From positions 62,001-126,000 of the forward strand of contig QHSU01000065.1 in NCBI GenBank assembly GCA_003220535.1: DNA of 64,000 bases. Direction: 5' to 3'. A program made the translations under genes and the position numbers. This document shows positions 43,397 through 52,695 of the stretch, in pieces; position 1 is the first letter of the stretch; every line of letters starts with the position of its first letter. The notes beneath the pieces were generated by a model that saw only the letters and a list, made by a program, of their open reading frames with translations, searched no databases and had not been told where the DNA came from. The DNA comes from Candidatus Rokuibacteriota bacterium (lineage in GTDB: Bacteria; Methylomirabilota; Methylomirabilia; Rokubacteriales; CSP1-6).

Positions 43397-44652
43397 CGGC
43401 GCGCGAGGCAGCGGGCGCCATCTGGCAATCGGCTCTCGCCGCGGGCGATGTGGTGCCGCTCGTGCGCCGTCATCTCAGGATCGATCCCCGCCACGCACGC
43501 GTCCTCGTCCTGGGCTGTGGCAAGGCGAGCGGCGCCATGGCCGCCGCCGCCGAGAAGAGCATCGGCGACCGCATCGCCGGCGGCTTCGTCGTCGTCAAGG
43601 ATGGCTACGGCGTGCGCCTGCAGCGCACCGCGATCGCGGAGGCGGGCCATCCGGTGCCCGACGAGCGGGGGCTCGACGCCTCGGCGAGGCTGCTCGAGCT
43701 CGCCCGCCGCGCCCGCGAGGACGATCTCGCGTTGTTCCTCGTCTCCGGGGGCGGCTCGGCCCTGACGCCCGCGCCGGCGTCCCCGATCACGCTCGCGGAG
43801 AAGCAAGAGGTCACGCGGCTCCTCCTGGCCTCCGGCGCCACCATCGGCGAGCTGAACGCCGTCCGCAAGCACCTCTCGCTCTTCAAGGGAGGACAGCTTG
43901 CCCGCGCCGCTGCGCGGGCGACCGTCCTCACGCTTGCCCTGTCGGACGTCATCGGCGATCCCCTCGACGTGATCGCCTCCGGGCCGACGGCGCCGGATCC
44001 AACGACCTTCGCCGACGCCTGCGAGGTCCTGGTGCGGAGAGGGCTCGCCGATCGAGTCCCGCCGTCGGTCGCTTGTCGTCTCGGAGCGGGACGCGCGGGC
44101 CAGATCGAGGAAACGCCGAAGCCCGGGGATCCGCTGTTCGGTCGAGTGACGAACGTCGTGATCGGGAACAACGGCCTGATTACCAGCGCGGCTGTCGAGG
44201 CGGCCGAGCGTCTGGGCTACCGGGCTCAGGTCGCGACGCGTGAGCTGCAGGGCGAGGCGCGGGACGTCGCCCGCGAGCTCGTAGGGCGCGCGCGCCGTCT
44301 CGAGCCGCCGGCGTGCCTGATCGCTGGCGGCGAGACCACCGTGACCGTGAAGGGTCCCGGGAAGGGCGGGCGGTGCCAGGAGTTCGCCCTCGCCGCGGCG
44401 CTCGAGCTCCGGCCGACGGACCGGATGACGATCCTCGCCGGCGGCACGGACGGCACCGACGGTCCGACCGATGCGGCGGGCGCGATCGTCGATGGCGGGA
44501 GCCTCGAGCGAGGCGCCGCCGCAGGCGTCGATGCCCGACGGGCGCTCGCGGACAACGATTCGCATCGATTTCTCCGGGCGAGCGGCGATCTGCTCGTCTC
44601 GGGCCCCACCAGGACCAACTTACTCGACCTCTACGTCATCGTCCGTACGTAG
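43393..44652 (+). CDS. Glycerate 2-kinase (GckA/MOFRL type)
   Basis: 419 residues, with an N-terminal DUF4147 domain ('VLVLGCGKASGAMAAAAE', 'FLVSGGGSALTPAP', 'LNAVRKHLSLFKGGQLA') and a C-terminal MOFRL domain ('GGETTVTVKGPGKGGRCQEF', 'AGGTDGTDGPTDAAGA'). These phosphorylate glycerate to 2-phosphoglycerate, as in the serine cycle and sugar-acid breakdown. GTG 43393 overlaps the aminotransferase stop (GTGA). Together they may form part of a serine/hydroxypyruvate route, though the link is inferred from adjacency. Confidence 0.92.
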   Translation: MTAREAAGAIWQSALAAGDVVPLVRRHLRIDPRHARVLVLGCGKASGAMAAAAEKSIGDRIAGGFVVVKDGYGVRLQRTAIAEAGHPVPDERGLDASARLLELARRAREDDLALFLVSGGGSALTPAPASPITLAEKQEVTRLLLASGATIGELNAVRKHLSLFKGGQLARAAARATVLTLALSDVIGDPLDVIASGPTAPDPTTFADACEVLVRRGLADRVPPSVACRLGAGRAGQIEETPKPGDPLFGRVTNVVIGNNGLITSAAVEAAERLGYRAQVATRELQGEARDVARELVGRARRLEPPACLIAGGETTVTVKGPGKGGRCQEFALAAALELRPTDRMTILAGGTDGTDGPTDAAGAIVDGGSLERGAAAGVDARRALADNDSHRFLRASGDLLVSGPTRTNLLDLYVIVRT

Positions 44653-46392
44653 ATGAGCGCCGATCCGATCCTCTTCAGGGACCTCGCGTACGTCTTCGTC
44701 GCGGCGTTGCTGGGCGGATCGCTCGCGTGGCTCGCCCGGCAGCCGCTGATCCTGGGCTACGTCCTGGGCGGCCTCATCATCAGCCCCTTGACACCAGGGC
44801 CCGCGGTCTCGGACATCCACACCTTCGAGCTGTTCGCAGAGATCGGGGTCGTCCTTCTGATGTTCTCGCTGGGGATCGAATTCTCGCTCAAGGACCTCAT
44901 GGGCGTGGGGTGGATCGCGGTCCTCGGTGGGCCGATCGGCATGATCCTCTCCATCCTCCTCGGGCTCGGCGTCGGCGCCCTGCTCGGCTGGAGCCCGCTC
45001 CAGGGGGCCATGGTCGGCATGGTCGTGTCTCCCGCGAGCACGATGGTCCTGGCCCGGCTGCTGCTCGACCGCGGCGAGCTCCACACACGTCACGGCCGCG
45101 TGATGATCGGGATCACCCTCGTCGAGGACCTGGCGGTGGTGGTCCTGATCGTGCTGATTCCCGCGTTCGGCGCGATGCAGGGCGAGCGTGTCCTGGCCGT
45201 GGCGAAGGCGCTCCTGACGGCGGCGGCGATCCTCGTGCCGTTCTTCTATCTCGCCAGCCGGATCCTGCCGCCGATCCTGGCCCGGATCGCGAGGACCCGG
45301 AACGACGAGCTCTTCCTGCTGGTGGCGCTCGCCGTCGGTCTCGGCGCGGCCGCGGTCACCCAGGCGGCCGGCCTGTCGCTGGCGCTGGGCGCGTTCCTGG
45401 CAGGGCTCCTCATCAACGAATCGGACTATGCCCACGAGATGCTCGCCCGGCTCCTGTCGCTGCGCGACGCCTTCGTCGCGCTCTTCTTCGTGACGATCGG
45501 CGTCCTCATCGACCTGCGCGTCGTCGTCGAACACCTGCCGCTGCTCGGCGTGCTGGTCGGGCTCATCGTGCTCGGCCAGTGGGCGATCTGGACGACCGTC
45601 AGCCTGATCTTTCGGCAGCCGCTCTCGACGGCGCTCCTGATCGGCGTGGGCCTCGGCCAGATCGGCGAGTTCTCGTTCATCCTGGTTCAGATGGCGCGTC
45701 AGGCCGGTCATGTCGGGGACGACGTGTACAGCGCGACGCTCGCCGCGTCGCTGGTGACGATCCTCATCAACGCCGCCCTGGTCCGGTTCGTCCCGCGCTG
45801 GATCGGGCCGGCCCGTCTGGAACAAAGACCGGGACCGATGCTTGGCCTCCCATCGGCGCGCGGGCTGGAGAGGCACGTCGTCCTCTGCGGGTTCGGCCGT
45901 GTCGGAAGCGCCATCGGCGAGGCGCTCGAGACGTTCGGGGTTCCCTACGTCGCGATCGAGACCGATCCCGACATCGTCAAGAGCCTGCGCGCGCGCAGCG
46001 TGCCCGCCGTGTTCGGCGACGCCGCGCAGCACGTGATACTCGCCGCCGCCCAGGCCGACCGGGCCGCACTGGTCATCCTGGCGATCCCCGAGAACGACCG
46101 CGCGCGTCAAGCCGTGCGGCGCATCCGCGCGTTCAATCCGACCGTCCAGATCCTGGCGCGAGTGCACGACCTCGCCTGGCGTGCCCGGCTCATGGAGGCG
46201 GGCGCCGCCGAGGTGATCCAGCCGGAGCAGGAAGCGGCGTCGACCTTGATCCGTCACGCGCTCGAGCGGCTGTCGCTGCCGCGAGAGCGAGTGCTGGCCT
46301 ATCTCAACCGCTATCGAGGCGCGATGGAGAGCGTCGAGGCCGACGGCACGAGGCCGGGACGGGGCTGCCGCAGCTTCGCGAGATCAGCCTGA
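44653..46392 (+). CDS. Kef-type cation/proton antiporter, frameshifted near the C-terminus
   Basis: 579 residues as read: about twelve membrane segments of the Na_H_Exchanger domain ('ALLGGSLAWLARQPLILGYV', 'LMFSLGIEFSLKDL') followed by a TrkA-N domain ('HVVLCGFGRVGSAIGEAL'). After about residue 565 the frame changes: the correct C-terminal TrkA-C sequence continues in the next frame from 46350 to 46604. Joined, the protein would be about 650 residues, a normal length. One missing base around 46345-46350 explains it. ATG 44653 follows the kinase stop directly. Kef proteins export potassium or other cations under electrophilic or osmotic stress. Confidence 0.85.
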   Translation: MSADPILFRDLAYVFVAALLGGSLAWLARQPLILGYVLGGLIISPLTPGPAVSDIHTFELFAEIGVVLLMFSLGIEFSLKDLMGVGWIAVLGGPIGMILSILLGLGVGALLGWSPLQGAMVGMVVSPASTMVLARLLLDRGELHTRHGRVMIGITLVEDLAVVVLIVLIPAFGAMQGERVLAVAKALLTAAAILVPFFYLASRILPPILARIARTRNDELFLLVALAVGLGAAAVTQAAGLSLALGAFLAGLLINESDYAHEMLARLLSLRDAFVALFFVTIGVLIDLRVVVEHLPLLGVLVGLIVLGQWAIWTTVSLIFRQPLSTALLIGVGLGQIGEFSFILVQMARQAGHVGDDVYSATLAASLVTILINAALVRFVPRWIGPARLEQRPGPMLGLPSARGLERHVVLCGFGRVGSAIGEALETFGVPYVAIETDPDIVKSLRARSVPAVFGDAAQHVILAAAQADRAALVILAIPENDRARQAVRRIRAFNPTVQILARVHDLAWRARLMEAGAAEVIQPEQEAASTLIRHALERLSLPRERVLAYLNRYRGAMESVEADGTRPGRGCRSFARSA

Positions 46393-46604
46393 TGGGCGGC
46401 AACCTCGTGGGCCGGTCGCTTCGGGAAACGCGGATGCGGGAGCGCTTCGGCGTCACCGTGGTCGGCATCGCGCGCGCGACCGGCGAGATGGTGCCCGATC
46501 CGACGGCGGAGACGGTGCTGCGCGCGGGCGACCGGCTGCGTCTCTTCGGCCTGCCGCGACAGATCGACGCGCTCCTCGCCGGGTCGGAGGTGCTCATCGA
46601 ATGA
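46350..46604 (+). pseudogene. Out-of-frame TrkA-C domain of the antiporter
   Basis: 'LPQLREISLMGGNLVGRSL' begins a TrkA-C (RCK_C) domain that ends in 'FGLPRQIDALLAGSEVLIE' at TGA 46602-46604. It is in a different frame from the antiporter. An ATG at 46392 overlaps the antiporter stop as TGATG, so a 70-residue fragment might still be translated, but it would lack the first strand. Confidence 0.7.
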
Positions 46605-46659
46605 GCGAGACGCTCTAACCGCCTGAAAAACCGTCCGCGGCTTCCTATCACGCACACGG

Positions 46660-46693
46660 TTATCCACGAGTCCGCCACACGAACGGTGGAAAA
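46660..46693. promoter_or_regulatory. Two DnaA-box-like sites
   Basis: TTATCCACG (46660-46668, one mismatch to the DnaA box TTATCCACA) faces GGTGGAAAA (46685-46693, reverse complement TTTTCCACC, two mismatches). Both lie in the 147-bp intergenic region before rlmN. Confidence 0.3.
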
Positions 46694-46738
46694 CACTTGC
46701 CCGGCGCCGAGGCAAAACCGGCGCCGCGATGGCCGTGA

Positions 46739-46744
46739 TATCCT
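46739..46744 (+). promoter_or_regulatory. Leaderless -10 box for rlmN
   Basis: TATCCT ends 7 nt before ATG 46752, with no Shine-Dalgarno between. Confidence 0.55.
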
Positions 46745-46751
46745 TCCCAGG

Positions 46752-47801
46752 ATGTCGCGCGTGAATCTCGTGGGCCTCTTGCCTTCGGAGCTCGAGGACC
46801 TCGCCGTCGAGCTCGGCGCTTTGCGTTATCGCGGTCGTCAGCTCGCGACGTGGATCTATCGCAAGTCGGTCTTCGACCTCGAGGCCATGACCGACTTGCC
46901 GAAGGAGTTCCGCAAGCACCTCGCGGAGCGCGCCGTCGTCGAGGTCCCCGAGCCGGAGCGGCTGATGCCGTCGCAGGACGGGAGCCGGAAGCTGGTGTTC
47001 GTCCTGGCCGGAGGAAGCCGGATCAGCTCGGTGCTGATGCCCGACGACGAGCGGATGACGCTCTGCGTATCGACCCAGGTGGGCTGCGGCTTCGCCTGCG
47101 GCTTTTGCCTGACCGGGGTCATGGGGCTCGAGCGGAACCTGACCGCCGGCGAGATCGTGGGCCAGATCCTCGCGGCCAACCGCTTGCTCGAGCAAGGTCA
47201 GCGCGCCACGCACCTGGTCTTCATGGGCATGGGCGAGCCGCTCGCGAACTATGCGGCCCTCGTCAAGGCCCTGCGGATTCTCACGGATGCGAAACTCGGT
47301 CTCGGCTACTCGCCGCGCCGAATCACCGTGTCCACGGTCGGCCTCGTCCCCGGCATTGACAAGCTCGGCCGCGAGGAGCTGAAGGTCAACCTGGCGGTGT
47401 CGCTGCACGCGACCACCGACGAGGTGCGGTCGCGGCTCATGCCGGTGAACCGGTCCTTCGACCTCGCGGCGCTGCTCGCCGCCGTCAAGCGCTACCCGCT
47501 GGCCCCGCGCCAGCGCGTGTTCTTCGAGTACGTCATGCTGGAAGACGTCAACGACACGCTCGACGACGCGCACCGTCTCGCCCGACTCCTGCGCGGCATC
47601 AAGGCGAAGGTCAACCTGATCCCGTTCAACGACTGGGAGGGGGCGCGCTTCCGCCGCCCGCCGCTGGCCCGGATCCTCGCGTTCCAGTCGGTCCTGCTGG
47701 ACGCCGGGATCACGACGACGGTCCGGTGGAGCAAGGGTGAGGACATCGGCGCGGCGTGCGGTCAGCTCCAGGAGACGTCGATGGCACCGAGCCTCACGTG
47801 A
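46752..47801 (+). CDS. rlmN: Dual-specificity rRNA/tRNA adenine C2-methyltransferase RlmN
   Basis: 349 residues. Radical SAM cysteines C112, C116 and C119 ('CGFACGFC') are present, as is the C-terminal methyl-carrying Cys in 'GEDIGAACGQL'. RlmN methylates A2503 of 23S rRNA and A37 of some tRNAs. ATG 46752 follows TATCCT by 7 nt; an in-frame ATG at 46686 would lie upstream of that box and is rejected. Its stop overlaps the mtaB GTG (GTGA). Confidence 0.96.
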   Translation: MSRVNLVGLLPSELEDLAVELGALRYRGRQLATWIYRKSVFDLEAMTDLPKEFRKHLAERAVVEVPEPERLMPSQDGSRKLVFVLAGGSRISSVLMPDDERMTLCVSTQVGCGFACGFCLTGVMGLERNLTAGEIVGQILAANRLLEQGQRATHLVFMGMGEPLANYAALVKALRILTDAKLGLGYSPRRITVSTVGLVPGIDKLGREELKVNLAVSLHATTDEVRSRLMPVNRSFDLAALLAAVKRYPLAPRQRVFFEYVMLEDVNDTLDDAHRLARLLRGIKAKVNLIPFNDWEGARFRRPPLARILAFQSVLLDAGITTTVRWSKGEDIGAACGQLQETSMAPSLT

Positions 47802-49114
47802 GCGACGCGCGGACCGTCTCGTTCGCGACGCTGGGCTGCCGCCTCAACCAGGTCGACACGCAGCAGCTTCAGACCCTGCTCGAGGCCCGTGGTTTCAAGA
47901 CCGTGGCCTTCGACGAGCCAGCGGACGTGGTCGTCGTCAACACGTGCACCGTCACGGCGCGCGCCGAGTTCTCCGACCGCCAGATGATCCGCCGCGCGGC
48001 GCGCGTGAGCCCCCGGGGGAAGCTGGTGGTGACCGGCTGCTGGGCGCAGACGAGCCCGGGCGATGTCGCCGGCATGGAGGAAGTCGACCTGGTCGTCGGC
48101 AACGCGGACAAGCATCGTCTGCCCGAGCTGCTGGAGCGGGTCGTCACCGATACGGTGCACGTTTCCGACATCGGACGAGCCCGGACGATCGAGGTCGCGC
48201 CGCCCGCGCGTGTCCTCGGACGGTCACGCGCGTTCCTGAAAGTCCAGGACGGCTGCCAGCACCGGTGCGCGTTCTGCGTCGTGCCGCTCGCCCGGGGCGG
48301 GAGCCGCAGTCTCGAGCCGCGGGTGGTCCTCGACCAGGCCCGTCTCCTCGTGGCGGCCGGGCACCCGGAGGTGGTGCTGACCGGCGTGGATCTGGGGCAC
48401 TACGGTGCCGACCTCGTCCCCCGCACGACCCTGGCCGCCCTGCTGAGATCGCTCGTCGAGATTCGCGGGCTCCGCTGGCTCCGGCTCTCCTCGCTCCTCC
48501 CCGCGTACTTCACGGTGGAGCTCGTGGAGGCCGTGACGGCGTCGCCCGTGGTCGCGCCCCACTTCCACATCCCGCTGCAGAGCGGCAGCGACCGTGTACT
48601 GAGGGCGATGCGGCGGCCGTACAATACGCGGATGTACCGCGCCCTGGTCGAGCGCCTGGTCGCCGCGCGCCCGCGGCTCGGGCTCGGCGCGGACGTCATC
48701 GCGGGCTTCCCCGGCGAAACGGACGAAGACTTTGCCGAGACAGTCGCGTGCGTGCGGGCGCTGCCTTTTTCCTATCTGCACGTCTTCCCGTACTCGAGGC
48801 GACAGGGAACCGAGGCCGCCCGCCTCGAGGGTCAGCTCGACCCGGGCACCATCATGCGACGGAGCCGCGCGCTCCGCGAGGTGGGCCGGCTCAAGAGCCA
48901 CGAGTTCCGCCAGGGGCTCGCCGGCCGTGTCGAGGACGTGCTCGTGCTGGAGACCCCCGATCGAACGACGGGTGCGCTCGTCGGGCTCACCGGCAACTAC
49001 GTGGAGGTGAGCTTTCCGGGTCCCCGGGCGCTCATGCGAAAGCTCGCCCGCGTCCGCGTGATGGGCGCGGACGGCGACCGCGCGGTGGGCGAGCTCGAGG
49101 CCCAGGCGAGCTAG
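47798..49114 (+). CDS. mtaB: tRNA methylthiotransferase MtaB
   Basis: 438 residues. The UPF0004 cysteines are C14 ('GCRLNQ'), C50 ('NTCTVT') and C81 ('GCWAQ'), and the radical SAM triad is C153, C157, C160 ('CQHRCAFC'), then a C-terminal TRAM-like domain. 'GCRLNQ' is typical of MtaB, which makes ms2t6A37 from t6A37, rather than MiaB ('GCQMN'). Coupled to rlmN by a GTGA overlap, so two tRNA/rRNA modifying enzymes are co-translated. Confidence 0.92.
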   Translation: MSDARTVSFATLGCRLNQVDTQQLQTLLEARGFKTVAFDEPADVVVVNTCTVTARAEFSDRQMIRRAARVSPRGKLVVTGCWAQTSPGDVAGMEEVDLVVGNADKHRLPELLERVVTDTVHVSDIGRARTIEVAPPARVLGRSRAFLKVQDGCQHRCAFCVVPLARGGSRSLEPRVVLDQARLLVAAGHPEVVLTGVDLGHYGADLVPRTTLAALLRSLVEIRGLRWLRLSSLLPAYFTVELVEAVTASPVVAPHFHIPLQSGSDRVLRAMRRPYNTRMYRALVERLVAARPRLGLGADVIAGFPGETDEDFAETVACVRALPFSYLHVFPYSRRQGTEAARLEGQLDPGTIMRRSRALREVGRLKSHEFRQGLAGRVEDVLVLETPDRTTGALVGLTGNYVEVSFPGPRALMRKLARVRVMGADGDRAVGELEAQAS

Positions 49115-49120
49115 TCGACG

Positions 49121-49991
<871 letters not shown>

Positions 49992-49999
<8 letters not shown>

Positions 50000-50903
50000 T
50001 CTGCTGGTCGTCGGCTCCGTCGCGCTGGACAGCGTCGAGACGCCCTTCGGCAAGGTCCGCGAGGCGCTCGGCGGCTCGGCGACGTACTTCTCCTACTCGG
50101 CGAGCTTCTTCACCCGCGTGCATCTGGTCGCGACCGTCGGTGAGGACTTCCCCGAGCCGCACCTGAGGCTTCTCGAGGACCGTGGCGTCGACATCGGCGG
50201 GCTCCAGACCGGGAAGGGGCGCACATTCCGGTGGACGGGCGAATACGGGTACGATCTGAACGAGGCGAAGACGCTCGAGACCCAGCTGAACGTGTTCGCC
50301 GAGTTCAGACCGGTGCTCGGCGACGGGTTGGGGCGGATACCGTACCTGTTCCTGGCGAACATCGATCCCGAGCTCCAGCTCGAGGTGCTCCGGCAGATGA
50401 AGGAGCGTCCCCGGCTCGTGGCGCTCGACACGATGAACTTCTGGATCCAGGGCAAGCGCGACGCGCTGCGGCGCGTTCTCGCCGAAGTGGACATCGTGAC
50501 GATCAACGACGGCGAAGCGCGGCAGCTGGCGAGCGAGCCGAACCTGATCCGGGCCGCGCGCGCGATCTCCGCGATGGGGCCGCGCACCGTCGTCGTCAAG
50601 CGCGGCGAGTACGGCGCGCTCCTGATGACCGAAGGCACGCTGTTCTTCGTTCCGGCGTACCCGCTGGAGTCGGTCTTCGACCCGACGGGCGCCGGCGACA
50701 CGTTCGCGGGAGGATTCATGGGCTACCTCGCCGCCCAGGACCGGATCGACGCCGCCGCGATGCGGCGGGCGATCGTCTACGGCTCGGTGATGGCGTCGTT
50801 CACGGTCGAGGACTTCTCGCTCAAGCGGCTGACGTTGCTCACGCCCGCCGAGATCGGGGAGCGGTACACGGCCTTCCACGACCTGATCCGAGTCGAGCCG
50901 TAG
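49992..50903 (+). CDS. PfkB-family carbohydrate kinase
   Basis: 303 residues with 'VKRGEYGALL' and the catalytic 'DPTGAGDTFAGGFMGYLA' (Asp base) of the ribokinase fold. A GTG start at 49992 lies inside the mtnP 3' end. Specificity is unknown; because it is translated with MtnP it may act on adenosine, a methylthio-sugar or a purine-salvage intermediate. Similar mtnP-pfkB pairs are common in several bacterial groups. Confidence 0.88.
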
Positions 50904-50914
50904 CGAGCCATCGC

Positions 50915-51739
50915 ATGACACGCGCCAAGTACGATCGGCTGGTAGAGCTGTTGCGAGAGATGGAGAGCGTCGTGGTCGCGTTCTCGGGTGGCGTCGACTC
51001 GACGCTCCTGGCGCGGGCGGCGAAAGACGCGCTCGGCGGGCGCGCGACGCTCGTCACCGCGGATTCCGAGACCTATCCGGTCAGCGAGCTCGACGAGGCC
51101 CGACGGCTCGGCGTCCTGCTGGGGATGCGGCACCTGGTCGTGCGCACCGAAGAGCTCCAGAACCCCGACTACACGAAGAACCCCGTGAACCGTTGCTTCT
51201 TCTGCAAGGAAGAGCTGTTCACCAAGCTGGCGCCGATCGCCGAGCGCGAGGGTTGCCGCGCCCTCGTGTACGGCGCCAATATGGACGACCGCGGCGACCA
51301 CCGCCCGGGCATGAAGGCCGCGCAGGAGCGGGGCGTGCGGGCGCCGCTGATCGAGGCCGAGCTCTGGAAGGAGGAGATCCGGACGCTCTCACGCGAGCTC
51401 GGGCTCCCCACGTGGGACAAGCCCTCGTTCGCGTGCCTGTCCTCACGCTTTCAGTACGGCGACCGGATCACTCCGGAAAAGCTTCGCCAGGTCGACGCCG
51501 CCGAGGCGTTCGTGCGCTCGCTCGGCTTCCGGCATTTCCGTGTGCGCCACCACGACCGCCTGGCCCGGATCGAGGTCGCTCACGACGAGATGGCGCGGCT
51601 CTGGGACGAAGGCCGGCGGGACGCCATCGTGAAGCGGCTGCGCGAGCTCGGCTACGTCTACGTCGCCGTCGACCTGGCCGGCTTCCAGTCGGGAAGCGCG
51701 AACCTCCTGCTCAAGCCGCCGAGAGCGACCGGTGGATAG
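50915..51739 (+). CDS. larE: LarE-type ATP-dependent sulfur transferase
   Basis: 274 residues. The PP-loop 'SGGVDST' is at 24-30. Three cysteines are present: C94 and C97 in 'RCFFCKEE', and C174 in 'SFACLSSR', the position of the sacrificial Cys in Lactobacillus LarE. The three-Cys pattern matches the variant that uses a [4Fe-4S] cluster and is catalytic rather than self-sacrificing. LarE sulfurates the pyridinium biscarboxylic acid precursor of the nickel-pincer cofactor. The larB gene overlaps its 3' end by 8 bp. Confidence 0.92.
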   Translation: MTRAKYDRLVELLREMESVVVAFSGGVDSTLLARAAKDALGGRATLVTADSETYPVSELDEARRLGVLLGMRHLVVRTEELQNPDYTKNPVNRCFFCKEELFTKLAPIAEREGCRALVYGANMDDRGDHRPGMKAAQERGVRAPLIEAELWKEEIRTLSRELGLPTWDKPSFACLSSRFQYGDRITPEKLRQVDAAEAFVRSLGFRHFRVRHHDRLARIEVAHDEMARLWDEGRRDAIVKRLRELGYVYVAVDLAGFQSGSANLLLKPPRATGG

Positions 51740-52490
51740 GGAAGCCCTCAGAGCGCTCCTCGAAGACCTTCGAGCCGGGCGCATCGACGTCGACGCCGCG
51801 GTGCGGAAGCTCCGCGGGCTGCCGTACGAGGACCTCGGGTTCGCCAAGGTGGACCACCACCGCGCGCTCCGCGGCGGCGCGCCCGAAGCGGTCTTCTGCC
51901 CGGGCAAGACGCCGGCTCAAGTGGTCGCGATCCTCGACCGCCTCGCCGCCCACCACACGAACGTCCTCGCGACGCGCGCTGACCAGACGGTGGCGACCGC
52001 GATCGCCGAGGCCGGGCTGCCGCACGTCTATCATCCGGAGGCGCGGCTCGTGATCGTCAGGCCGGTGCAGGCTGCGGGCCTCGGGCTCATCGCCGTCGCC
52101 GCCGCGGGCACCGCCGACCTTCCGGTCGCGGAGGAAGCGTCGCTTGTCGCCGAGGCACTGGGGAATCGCGTCGAGCGCGTCTACGATTGCGGCGTGGCCG
52201 GGCTCCACCGGCTGCTGCATCACTACGACCTGCTCGTCGAGGCCAACGTCATCGTGGCCGTCGCCGGCATGGAAGGCGCGCTGCCCAGCGTCATCGGCGG
52301 GCTCGTCGATCGACCCGTGATCGCGGTGCCGACCAGTGTCGGATATGGCGCGTCGTTCGGAGGCATCGCGGCGCTCCTCGCGATGCTGAACTCGTGCGCG
52401 CCCGGCGTGTCGGTCGTCAACATCGACAACGGCTACGGCGCGGCCCACCAGGCGAGCCAGATCAACCTCCTCGTCGCCAAAATCAGATGA
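51732..52490 (+). CDS. larB: LarB, nickel-pincer cofactor biosynthesis carboxylase
   Basis: 252 residues with a PurE-like C-terminal half ('RLVIVRPVQAAGLGLIAVAAAGTADLPVAEEA' type region, 'VPTSVGYGASFGG', 'NIDNGYGAAH'). LarB carboxylates and hydrolyses nicotinic acid adenine dinucleotide, the first step of nickel-pincer synthesis. GTG 51732 is coupled to larE. The next gene, larC, is 205 bp away, separated by a long inverted repeat. Confidence 0.92.
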   Translation: MDREALRALLEDLRAGRIDVDAAVRKLRGLPYEDLGFAKVDHHRALRGGAPEAVFCPGKTPAQVVAILDRLAAHHTNVLATRADQTVATAIAEAGLPHVYHPEARLVIVRPVQAAGLGLIAVAAAGTADLPVAEEASLVAEALGNRVERVYDCGVAGLHRLLHHYDLLVEANVIVAVAGMEGALPSVIGGLVDRPVIAVPTSVGYGASFGGIAALLAMLNSCAPGVSVVNIDNGYGAAHQASQINLLVAKIR

Positions 52491-52507
52491 GGCCTCACGC
52501 CGACGAG

Positions 52508-52672
52508 GGGCGGCACCCTGCGGCGCGCCGAGGTGCGGGTCGCCCGGACCACGCTGCACGCGTTCGCTGCCCCGCTGCGGCTGGGCTCCATCCGGGCGCT
52601 TGCGGGCCCGTCGCCGCCTGGAGGGAACGGGTCCGGGCGACCCGCACCGCGGCGCGCCGCAGGGTGCCGCCC
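52508..52672. repeat. Long inverted repeat between larB and larC
   Basis: Arms of 43 bp (52508-52550 and 52630-52672) are complementary with a single mismatch (A versus C at the middle) and enclose 79 bp. The left arm starts GGGCGGCACCCTGCGG. The element, 165 bp in all, fills most of the larB-larC gap. As RNA it would form a very stable hairpin; as DNA it could be a small MITE-like insertion, though no target duplication is obvious. Confidence 0.85.
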
Positions 52673-52695
52673 GCCCTCCCCGGGCCCGAGGACGC

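Noticed and set aside
46320..46392. Programmed ribosomal frameshift in the antiporter
   Set aside because: No slippery heptamer or downstream structure is seen at the frame change; an indel is simpler.
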